This document shows, piece after piece, positions 44,930 to 56,286 of a stretch of 64,000 nt of DNA. How positions within the stretch are numbered: position 1 is the first letter of the stretch; the number at the start of each line of letters is the position of its first letter. The DNA is from Paraphysoderma sedebokerense. Lineage: Eukaryota; Blastocladiomycota; Physodermatomycetes; Physodermatales; Physodermataceae. Position numbers and translations under genes: made by a program. The DNA lies in assembly GCA_025602915.1 (NCBI GenBank), contig JAHLJZ010000012.1:372001-436000 (forward strand), written 5' to 3'. The notes under the pieces were generated by a model, which saw only the letters and a list, made by a program, of their open reading frames with translations, did not search any database and was not told the DNA's origin.

Positions 44930-47667
44930 TCACTTCTCTTGTACCGCACCCGTCCCCGTCTGCGACTCCACCGAACACGATTCCATCGCCAACCGTGTTT
45001 GTTCCGTCGGATTGAGTTCTGGATGTTCTTTCGCTGTTTTAGAAATTGAACCAGCAATCAAAAGTAACCGTTGAGCAGTTTCACCCCAGGAATGACAATA
45101 CGATCTATTCAATTTTCAAATAATTAAAAGTCACTTTAGAAAAGCCAACCAGTTTTTCCAGCAACTAAAAAAAAAATGAAACGTACCTAATAGCGACTCT
45201 TAAATCTTGTTTATCGTCCGCAATAGCTTCAATGTCCCCGGCATCTTGTATTAATCGTTCAGTGTACTCGGTTAACTTGTGACCAGACCAAAAAAAATAC
45301 AACCCCAATAACAAGACAACCGTGAGTGAAAGAAAACAAAAATGACAGAGAGTGATACTAAATGAATGTTCAAGTATACCTCCTCCACGATATTTTTTAG
45401 TTCTCCCTCGTTATTATCGTGGGGTAAATTTTGACCAATGTCAACGAGTAACGTTACCATCCATCCAACCATTGATTGATGAAGTTTCGCGTTTTCTAGA
45501 TCATGTAAAACCCAATTTCTTCAGTAAATCATACTACCGAGGTGACTAAACAATACAATCATTTAAAACAATGATTACCTTCATTCAATATTTCCATATC
45601 GATATTAACCTGTTCTGATAATTTGGTGATCCAATTTTCAGCCACACCTGGGATGCGTTGTTGTTCGCCGGCAGTAGATGAAGACAAAATAGCTAGCAAT
45701 AAGTATAAATCGTTAGTCATTAATAGGAACTAGTAATTCTGATGTTCACTTTAAGCTACCGGAGACGAGTTTAATCTGACTAGTCCACGACTTTAATTGA
45801 TCTTTTAAAGTGTTTTTTTCAATAGGGTGTAATGGTTTCTCGCTATCGCGGCCAGAAAAGTAAGTGTACCTATCACGACGAGACGATCATTGAATATTAA
45901 GTCACTTAACATGGGTTCAAATTACCGAAGGATTTCCTACTTACCGATCTTCCAACTGATTTTGTAATCCAATTACATAATTCGCGGCGCCATCTTCTCC
46001 GCTCATTCGCACGTTCAATTTCCACATCCAATGGTCAATATCACTTTTAAGTATGTTCAAGTTATCAGACAAAACACCAAAATCCTGTCCATTCGTATGC
46101 TTTTGTCCTCTTTCTAATAAACTTGATCCCTGGGTTGTAAATGTTTCTGCCAACTTTTTTAAATTTGAGAGTTCATCTATCAGGGGTTGCTCTCTGTACG
46201 AAGTATACCGAACGGCGATTGAATTTAAAGTTTCCATCCATTCGTGAAGCGTATTGGCGAGTACTTTAACATCGTGAATTGTAAGATTGTGGAAACTTGA
46301 AATGATCTCCTCGTCGGGATTGACCTCCATTTCGTCCTTGTCTGCTGAGCCGATGATGGTTAACAAACCGTTCATTTCTCTCGCAAGGCCACTCAAAGAG
46401 TTCACGATCCGAATATCTTCTGTTTCAATCTGCCTTGCGAGTTCTACCATTCTGTTCTTCCATTCCGCAATACAATTGGTCAATAGATTGAGATCGTCTC
46501 TGAAACTGGTAGAAATCAGCTGGATCAAATGATTCACCGCTCGTACTCGACAACTTTCTAGTTTGTTCAATACGGCGACATCGGATATACCGTATTCTTG
46601 TCCTACCCTAATAGCCAATTTAGTCGCCGCTGAAACCCAGACTTGTTTCTCGCGCTCTAAATGTTGAATCGACTTTTCTAATCGCGACCTTTGCATCTTA
46701 TAAAGCTGACGATACTCTTTCATGATTTCCTCAACGTGATCTTGCAGCAAAGTCGATCCTGAATTTGTATCGTCTCCCTGTATATGTTTTCCATCCGCCA
46801 ATTTCTCCATATCTTGATTTCGAAACTGCTCAATTTGACCAGACAAATATACCATCCCATCTCTTGCGCGAATCAGTTCGGATCCCAACCGCTTATTCAT
46901 TCTCCTCAACGCAACGACTTCGGTATTCATAGATTTAATCAATTTCGGGATCCTACTAAACATAGCACTATACCGATTTCTTATTTCCTCCAAAACTTGT
47001 CCTCGTTCTACCATATTGATTGAAACCTGTCGAATAATTTCGCGGAAGACGGATTCATAAATTTGTTGTTCGTCTTCAATGATGTTGGTTAATAAATGTA
47101 TTTCTTGGGAAAAATTTGAATTAGATTCTTCCGAAATGGATCCTAGTTTTTCTATGGCAGTCGTCATGTTGTGTTTTAATGAAATCACTTCTTTCCTTGT
47201 AGTTCCTCGAGCTGGTCCTAACAGTTCAGAGAAATCAATCTGAACCATTCGAGTTTTATCAAACCGTCAGAATCGTCAGTACACTGTTGCACACAATTAA
47301 TGAAAAAAGTACACACGTTTTCGTCCTCCTCAAATTGCATATCCGTCGATCTTGTCCCCTTCGTGGCTACATTTTCACTGATTGTGAATTTCGCGAGATC
47401 AATATTCTTACTGCTCCCCGCATTATCTTCACTTTTGGTTTCGACAGCGGATTGTTCGGATGGTGTGGTAGCCCGATGCAGAGCAGATCCAAAACTAATC
47501 CGCCTTTCGCCCTTTGATAATCTGTTTTGGCGAGAAGTTGATGGCAGAACGGAGGGAACCGGTACAGAATTTATTGTGGACCGGCGTGGCGAGGCAGTAG
47601 TTGATTTGAGTTTCGGGTCATCCAATTTTGCGACATCATCCAAAACAGATACAGGGAGGAAGGACAT
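44930..47667 (-). CDS. AXDND1-like axonemal dynein light-chain-domain protein
   Basis: Large coiled-coil protein with the axonemal dynein light chain (p28-type) domain: VFREIIRQVSINMVERGQVL followed by EEIRNRYSAMFSRIPKLI. Exon 1 (from 47667) encodes a disordered Ser/Thr/Arg-rich N-terminus. The junction to exon 2 fits a 77-base intron (GTGTGT donor, GGTTCAG acceptor) giving EEDEN then IDFSELLGPARG. Exon 2 is 435 codons of mostly coiled coil (QLYKMQRSRLEKSIQHLERE, LHEWMETLNSIAVRYTSYRE). The C-terminal exons encode TEYTERLIQDAGDIEAIADD and YCHSWGETAQRLLLIAG. About 750 residues. Known homologues are tied to motile cilia and sperm flagella, so the gene implies a flagellated life stage. Confidence 0.78.
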
Positions 47668-47871
47668 TGGTATTCAACGTGCATGACGCGAAATTGAATT
47701 CGAAATGAGCTTTGTGTCTGGAGCCAAGAGTCGTGTTGGACTGCAAGTTCAAGCATGCATTTGACAAAGACGATGCAGCCACAAAGAGATAAGTATATTG
47801 AAAAAGAATAAACAAACTGATATGTATAATGACAAATATCTAGTCGAAAACACTGCTACATAATCAATTGA

Positions 47872-50800
47872 TTACAAATCAGAATGTACGTGTACATGGT
47901 GTTCAACCTCCTCCTCCTCCTCTTCTTCAAAAGCCCTTCTCAATACACGACCAGCGAAATTGTTGTTAACACATCCTTGCGTGGCAAAAGTAATGTAGTC
48001 AATCTGATAGGCAACATTCAGGGTGGTGAACCTGATGAAGGCAATAGCCTGAAGGAAATTGTTAATGTGAGCTAACAGAATAGAAATATGGGATTGATCC
48101 ATTCACATACCGAAACTCTTCTCAAATTTGCTCCCAAAGCCACAAAATCAGCCAATGGAATGTTCACATATCTCATGGTTCCGTCCATAGTAGCGTATCG
48201 GGTCAACGCAAGAGTAAAACTGGTAACTGGAGAGTTTGCAGCACAAGTAGCATCACGATTTTGCAGTTCGACTGTAAACGATGCACCGGCAGGAGCTTGG
48301 ATACGGAACGAAAGATGGCTATACATTGACGCGTCAAAGCATGCTGTGTTGCTGGCCGTATTAGTAGCCCACCAGGCGCCCGTTGCTGGAGTTAGCGTTA
48401 GGATGCCATTGCCGATAACTTGCTGCATGTTGCCGGCACCGAACCAGTAACCAAGAAGATTTTGAGCTCGTGCAGCATTGAAGTCATCAACTACACCTAA
48501 AAGGAGCGAAATTTATTATGTAAATATAAGATATTCAGAGTGGAAACAGAATGATGAGCTTTACCAGTGTTGCAACCCGCAGCTGGCGGAGCAGCGTTAC
48601 ACATTCTTGGCACAAAACGAATATTATCCAAGCGGAAAGTGACTGCACCAGTGTTCGGAGTAAAGGTGTCAAAGAAAACGGACTAAAAAATACAAACACA
48701 ACATTAAGAAGGGATCCTTCAGACGATATGAAGAAAGAACATACATGTGCTCTTGCTGGAATGTATCCAAGTCGAACAAAGTCGGCAATTGGAATAAATA
48801 CGGTCTTCATCGTTCCGTCGAGAGTCACGTAATTGTTGACAGGAACACTATATTTGTTGGCTAAGGCACCACAGCTTGCAGTGCGATGGCTTAAACCGAC
48901 AAAAACATTGGCACCTGCGGCGGCAGAAATTTGGAAAGAGAGATTTTCGTAGTCCGAAAGATTTCGGCAAGTTGTGCCAGCAACAATAGAAGCCCACCAA
49001 GAACCGGCCTGTATATCATTTAAATCAGCTTTCACACGGCAGAAATGGTCAAAAAGACTGAATGCATACCCGGGGTCGGAAATTCAAGATTCCGTTAGCT
49101 ATCGAGACAGCGGCTGCACTTGCACCATCGCCATTCCACAAACCGAGATTGTTCTGCTGCACACCGTATTGGGTCAAATTTTGGAAGTCATTGACAATAA
49201 CTACAAAATGTCCGTTAATAGAGATAGAATCGTTTAAAGCACAATGAAATACGTACTTTCTGGGGCACACGGTGTAGTGGTAGCAGTTGGTTGTTGTGTA
49301 GTTGTCGCAGTGGAAGTGGTGGGTGCAGAAGTTGTAGGGACAGGAGCCGTTGATATCGTGGTTGTGTTGGAGGGCGGGGTGTTGACACAAGCGCTCGAAA
49401 CAAATTTGACGTCATCAAATGCAAATGTAACAGAGCCATCAGCAGGGAGAAAGTCAATAAAGACAACAGACTAAGAATACCAATTATCAGCACAGATCAG
49501 GCGAAATGAAGGCGACAATAAAAATTACCGCAATTCTGTTAAGGACAGCTCCACGGGTGGCATAGTCGGACAACGGAATGAGAACTTGTTGAACGGTATT
49601 GTTGAAGGTGACATAATTGCTAATAGGAATTCGAATCTCATTGGCGAAAGTAGTGCAATCGTCAAGTCTCCATGTTAGTTCGGCATTTACAGTCGTCCCA
49701 GGACGAGCTCGTATTCTGAATGAAAGATGAGAGTATGGACGAGCATCGAAACATGCATTCGGGTTGACGAGATTCGACCAGAACCAAGTACCAGCAAGCT
49801 GATGGGATGGTCAGTATGTTATTTCAATGGCAAAGTCTGAGGAAGAATCAACAAACCCTGGGAGTAATAACAATCATTCCATCCTGGAATGCAATGTTGG
49901 TGGCTGACCCACCGTCGCCGGTGTTGAAGCCCAAGAGATTAACAGTACTCAACACACGTTGGGCGTCATTATAATCATCGACAAGAACTATTACAAACAG
50001 AAAGAGTTACACGGAAGCCTAATTGATGAAGAGCGACAAATGTTTACCTTCAGTACATGTACCGGAGTTGTTTGAAGCAGGGGGCGCAACAGTGCAACCG
50101 TCAGTCACAAGTTCAATTGTACCAATGCGGTATGTAGCGACACCGTTCGAGGGAGTGAAGCCGGAGAAGATGACACTCTTTAAAAAAAATTGAGTTACGC
50201 TACGGGACCGGGAAGAGAAGAAACAAATAATACATACCGCTAAGGCACGGCGGTTGACATTGAATTGAGTGAATGGGATCACTACAGTCTGAGCGGTACC
50301 ATCTGGAGTTGTCAAAGTATTCCAATTGACGCTCGTTTGATTTGCAGCGACATTAGAGGCCGGACAATTCTGACTCAATGCAAGCATAAAATTGGATCCG
50401 GCTGGAGCAGCAACAGTTACACGCAAGTGGGTGTATGCGGACGCGTCAAAGCATCCAGCGTCTCGGAAATTAGAGTAGAACCAAGAACCCGCGACCGCCG
50501 GCTGTATAAAGAGAAGTATATCAATACACATCAGCGTAAACATTCGAAAAAAAATAATGGACATACGACAAAATTCAAGAAACTGCCGTCGACGTTTTGT
50601 AATGCAGCGCTTTGGTCATCAGAGGTCCACTGTCCCAGACGATTCTGATGCAGTCCTAACACACGAGCGGGGTTGCCGAAATCTTCAACCAGGACTTGAT
50701 ATTCAGGTTAATTGAAGTCGCTTAAATCCTCTAGATTGACGAAAAAAACATACGTCTTTGGCAAGGCGAACGACACGAGGCCTGATCAAAGAAGAAAATA

Positions 50801-53800
50801 TCATCGATTCGATAGACAGAAACAGAGTTGGCAGGATTGAAGGAGTCGATAGATAGACTGAACGCATTGGCTAATCCACCAGCAGGGATCCTCAAATCAG
50901 CAAGAGGGATAGAAATAGTCTGAGCGGAACCAGTCATGACGAATTGGCTCAATTGGAAAGTTCCAACAGTGCTCGGTGGCGGATTTTGGGTTGTAGTGCA
51001 TGTCGCATCACGATACTGGATGCGAACCACGGCATTAGAACCAGCCGGCGCAGTAAGTGTCATGTTCAAGTGCGTGTATGCTCTAAGGTCAATACAACGG
51101 CCAGCAGCGGCAAAGTTGCTTGTAAATGTTGAACGTCTACGTGGGTTGAGATTAATAAATCCCTCAGAGACTGAAGTGAGCGTGTTCATACTGTTTCGAA
51201 GACCAATGTCAGCAATCAAAGGCACCAAATCAGCATATAACTATGGCTGCTATCTTACGTTCCACCGTCAGTCGTCCATCCTCCAAGAAGATTTGAGCGA
51301 AGAGTCAAGTATCTGTGCGGATCAGAGAAGTCATCAACCCATAAAGTTGTAGTGCAGACGGGTCGTTCAATATCATCGTTTTCAGCACAGTTGTTCACTA
51401 AAGATAAATCATCAAAGAGATATTGCGCTTGTCCGACAGTAAACTGATTGAACACTATCGAAGTCAAACCTCTCAAATTAGTGGAGATATCAGCAAGTGG
51501 GACTCGAACAAATTTTTCGGTGCCATCAAGGGAAACATAATTTGTGACTCGAACAGGGTTAGCAGCAACAACATCTATCACATCACATAGGGTTAGAAAT
51601 CCATTTAAATGAGGGCAATAAACTTGACAATGATCAACAAACCAGTGCAACCATTTGTCCTTCCGTTTACACTGACAGAAAATGTTGATCCAGCCGGAGC
51701 GGTCACCTATTCCAAAGTCAATAAATTTTGTAAGTAATTTTTCGTCGAATGCGGAAACACAGAAACTAACCCGGAATTGGATATGGGTGAATTTTGAACC
51801 ATCAAAGCATGAAGTAATGTCCGACAAGAGCGCGTACCAATAACCCAAACCAGGATTATTAACATTGGGTTGAAAGACCAGCTTTCCATCTTGGTTAAAG
51901 ACCCATTGAGTGAAACCACCAGCTTGCAAATACAGCTTGAACAGATGATTACTTCCAGTGTTGACATATCGGTCCCAATCATTAAAGTCCTCAATTAATA
52001 CAGATCGGGGAGTACAGATTTCATCTATATTCATATATGAGAATGAAAACAGTTGGAATAATAGCTTAGAAGATAGAGCCATACCTGGGCAGATAGTGAC
52101 ACCTGGGGGAGGGTTTAGTAGAGTGAGCGCCGAAGCTACTGGGCTGGATACACTTTCGCCATAGCTTGTAACGGCCGCAACTCTGAACATACAAGTCGTT
52201 CCAATATCTAATTCGGGAAAGTCCCATGACGATACCGCCGTATCAGTGTAAAAGGTATTCCATGCGACCGAGTCCGCGGAGATGCCCCACATAACTTCTT
52301 TATAGTAAATCACGTAACCAACCAAGGCGTTGGTAGGGTCAAGAGTGGTCGGAGTGCCCCAGAAAACAGTACACTTCTGGTATTGTCCACTAGCAACAAC
52401 GTTTACTGGAGCGGAAGGAGGAGTAAGCTGACCCGGAGGATTTGGATACATTGGGATGGTAATGGGTGAAAAGTTTGCAGTAACTACGGTGTTATTTTGG
52501 CGAACAAAGACGGTGTGTGCGCGAGATCTTACAGCCGGTGTTAGTCGAAGTAAAAATTCATACGAATACTGAAACTTACCCTCCGTTACTCCATCCATTG
52601 AATTGATACGCCATATGGTTACCCATCATTTGGCGAATTGAAGTCTCTATGGCCATTGCAGCGTTCGCTAACGCCTTCACAACACAAGGAGATTTGCATG
52701 GGAGCTGGTTGACGAGTAGCAATAATCCAGCAGGATTACTAGTAATGGTTATAGTGAAATCTCGGGGGATAATATTTCGAGACACTTGAACCGTGAGGGG
52801 GACCGTAGGATGGGTAACAGACATTTGGAAGGTAGTGTAAGAAGGGAATTCATGGTCAGGTGCAATAAGGACACCCGAACTGGCTCCTTCGATATTGTTA
52901 ACGATATGCTGATGGCAAGCAATGGCATCAGGTTGGCAGGGAGGTCTAAAAGGCAGTTAGTAAGAACCTATCTATCTACAGTTGTGTATTATTACATACC
53001 CTGGGTAACAATGACTGATTAAGATGTCGTATTTGTATTGACTAGCAGCCACTTGAGCTCCTGACTCGATGGTTGCGCTCCCGGTGAACTGCAGCGGATG
53101 TCAGCTAAAAATCATCACTCCGCAGATGATATATAAAGCGAATACGTACCCCAATATAGTCGCCGACAGCCCAGTTGCCATCGGTAACATTAAATGCAAG
53201 ATTGGCAGTGAGAGAATATCCTGGGAATATTCTGACCGTCGCTGTAGCTCGGTTCCCCCTGGTTGAGGTCACGCGAAGGCTGACGGTGACAGCGGCCCTG
53301 TTATTGTATGTGAACTGGGCGGTTGGCGTTCTCGGGCCGTTGAATGTATTTGAGCCATCTGTTGACGGTACTTATTAGTATGATCGGCGCAGCAACGCAT
53401 AACCAATCATTCCTACCTAAATCCCATTCGTAAGTCATTGGACCAGAATTCAAGGGATCATAAGTGCCCGCAGAATTGAAATTGATTGCCAAAGGAACAG
53501 CTCCTTGAATTCTGTCCGGAGTGAGAACAATCGCAGGAGGCGTGTTGGGGGACAAGAAAGAATATCGTTGGATGACCCCAGCCTAAAACACGATCCAGTC
53601 AGTTCTATGTGCCTGCATGAGATAAAATACAATACCATTCATACCCATATTTGGCAAATATATATTGCCCCATCTGGCCCAACTTGCATATCAACGATGG
53701 CATTTGTTTGATCAAACAGCATTCGAGGAACTCGTTGATTCAAGGGAACATTGGGATCAGGAAGAATAGCCTAGGAACGAGTCAGAGGCCAGCTACAGGT

Positions 53801-55616
53801 ATGGAACGTTATAATCAAATATTTACCCAAGCTGCCTGTCTCGTATAATCAGCAAAGATGATAGCACCGTTGTATTCGGCGGGAAGATTGCTTCCGCGGT
53901 AAACGAGAAGCGCAGTTATGGCTGATAGACAATGATGAGTTTGGACTCCGCGCCCGGAGAAGAGACAATGCACATACCACTTTGACCGTCAACGGGATGA
54001 GGTACATCTCCGAAGCTGACAGTATGGTGGTACTGATATGCCGGAGCAGCAGTGACAGCGGTCCCAGCATATATTTGATTACAGATTGCGAAATTGCGAT
54101 TACGGGCTGCGTCAAGTGTCTGTGTACCTTCAAGACAGGGCCAACCGAAACTACAGCATCGAAGTTAGTTCGCGATTGAATCGTCTTAGGAATTGCAGTC
54201 ACGCACTTTACTGGTGTGGTCACAGTAGCAGGATTGGTGACCATGTTTATTTCTTCCCATGTCGCAAAGCCCACATCGGCGACAAGAGTGTTGTTGGTGA
54301 CTCTGTCAATGGCTAGCCGGTATGGGTTACGTAAACCTATGATGGATATTGCATCAGATGGCGCAGGTGTAGCGGAGGTAAAATTCTTGAGACTTACCTT
54401 TGCCAATAATTCGGACTGCGGGACGCGACCCAGTTTGAAAATTCCGTTGAAGTTCTGCCTGCGAAATGACAGCGAGTTTTCCTTCCAGTCTACCATCAAA
54501 CTAATGAAAGGTCGATTATTTTAATTGTCTTCTACAATGACATATATTTGAACCTACCTGTGATAACATCGCTCCAGCAGTCTCAGCATTACCAGCTTGG
54601 CCCCATGGACAGGAATTCTAAGTATTTCTTGGTGATTAGCATTAAATTAGATTTGAGTAGGACACAAATTGAGACTTACCGGAGCTTCTCCAAAGTTGAG
54701 CTGATTATTGAAGAAAGCGGATTCTCCAGCAGTAGCATACAAGTTGCCAAACTGATCAAATTGAATATCGCCCACAGAATGCGTAGGCGAGGCTTCGCAC
54801 CAATCCTTCAGTACAATACTGAAGGATCCGAGCTGTCTCGTAACTGGATCCCAGATCAATCTACCAATACCTCCAGAGCCTTCGCATACCCCTGTATCGC
54901 ATCTGTCGTTCCATCTTGGAGCGTTTCCGTTGATTAAAGCATCCATCGAAAACAGAACGTAAACATGGGGGACGGTGGGAAAGTTAGGATCAACGGCGAT
55001 AGCAGTCCTGGAAAAAGATCATTAGCTACTGTGGGCGAATTGGATAGAAAACTTTATTGATCTTACAGCCCGCGATCCAGGTTGTTAAAGACCTATTAGA
55101 ATACTTGTGTTAGCAGCCATCCGCGCTTAGAGTATAATAAGCAGCCAATGACATACTTGAGTAGTTACATCTCCAACTTGTACCATGGGAGAGTTGATGT
55201 CATCAGCAGAAAAAATAATACCTATGGACGAAATCATTCGTGTGAGAACATGTGCATATCGATAAAATCCGAAATATCAGGGCCCCAAATGAGGCGACGT
55301 CAGACTATGATGGCGTCTGATATCCAGCTCAGGTTATATAAATCGGCCGATACACCAGCAGGGAAGCTGTCTATGCGTACTGTACTCAAGAGAATGCAAG
55401 ACACATACCGGTTTTGGAGGAGACGAAGACTCGTCCGTTTGGAGCAAAGCGAATGCTGGTGGGTGTCGGGATTCTTTCCCAGTGATTTTGAAGCAAGAAT
55501 TGATTGTTGCGGACACCAGCATCGACGAAGACACCACACAAGATACACAAGAGTGTGTAAACAGCGATTGAGAGTGCGAAGGCACGGCCACTCGACAAGA
55601 ACGTAGAATAGCCCAT
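47872..55616 (-). CDS. Secreted glucose/sorbosone-dehydrogenase-like multimodule protein
   Basis: Very long, intron-rich gene for roughly 1,900 residues. The start at 55616 opens with a hydrophobic signal/anchor (LSIAVYTLLCILCGVFVDA). Residues about 30-480 form a GSDH beta-propeller: NNLDRGLTAIAVDPNF, PTHSVGDIQFDQFGNLYATA (His at the catalytic-base position of PQQ sugar dehydrogenases), GLRNPYRLAIDRVTNNTLVA with DVGFATWEEIN, and VYRGSNLPAEYNGAIIFADY. A PKD domain follows (INFNSAGTYDPLNSGPMTYE and WDLDG), then IAPDHEFPSYTTFQMSV and an Fn3 domain (VSSWDFPELDIGTTCMFRVA). Then come six copies of a module of about 180 residues (separate entry). The C-terminus is Glu7 followed by VEHHVHVHSDL. PQQ use and a sugar substrate are inferred; it may oxidise polysaccharide ends at the cell surface or outside. 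Confidence 0.82.
47930..52015 (-). repeat. Six tandem carbohydrate-binding-like modules with conserved introns
   Basis: Six copies, about 600-680 bases each with introns: near 52015-51390, 51350-50750, 50700-50080, 50000-49390, 49255-48570 and 48515-47930. The consensus opens DDF then R-x2-N-x-LG-W, has a WF/WY/WW block, then CFDASxYTHLxFRVxAPAG, an R-x-A-x-C strand, TMxxVxIPLADF, L-x-R, and closes with D-x-I/V and a single Cys. This is a jelly-roll/galactose-binding-like plan. In several copies an intron falls right before the AGSWW block and another right after the LADF...R block, so the copies arose by duplication of DNA that already had these introns. Confidence 0.8.
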
Positions 55617-56286
55617 GCTTCAGGTTAGACAGAATGAAAGCAGGAGATCGGAGGGTTGTAGAGAGCAGAGAGACAGGATAGTCAAAGAGGGTGGGAGTGG
55701 AGTGGTTTTTGATCGGGAATGCGGATAAAAACGAGTTCCCTACACTCAACCGATGCCGAATGCGGCAGATGTGTGAGCGCGTCCGTGTCGTTCGACGCTA
55801 TGGGAACTGGGGGCCCAAGCACAGACAGCAGATCCCCAGTCGCATAAACACTATGATGGGCCGATGGCAATATTGTGTTATGACAGTATTATGACTTATG
55901 AGTATAACCCATCAGGAGACTGGGAAGTGGGAGGCAAATTGTTTCTAGAACAAATTAATCTACTTAATAATAATAGTATAATAGTATAATAGTATTATAG
56001 ATTGCCGATTCGTCAATCGTCATTTGTCATTTGTCGCCACTCGTTATATCAACTAATGCTCATCATCAACTCATAGTCATACTGCTAATAATTGGTTTCC
56101 CAATCACCTGTAAGATATATTAGGGGATTTTTTATGTTGTCTGCTCGTCACAAAAAATTCTTGTACGCCGCTCATTGGGGTAAACGGTAAATTGATATTT
56201 GTGTTGATTTCACCAAGCAAATAATTCAATTTACACAAAATAATTATCTAGATTATATTAATTAGTCTGTACATGCATTCCATCAT
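55617..56286. other. Promoter of the dehydrogenase gene; AT repeat
   Basis: About 670 bases upstream of the GSDH-like gene and downstream of the kinesin gene. 55970-56000 has a short AT microsatellite (three units of TAGTATAA/TAGTATTA). TCATTTG repeats at about 56020. Open frames here have no recognisable content. Confidence 0.5.
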
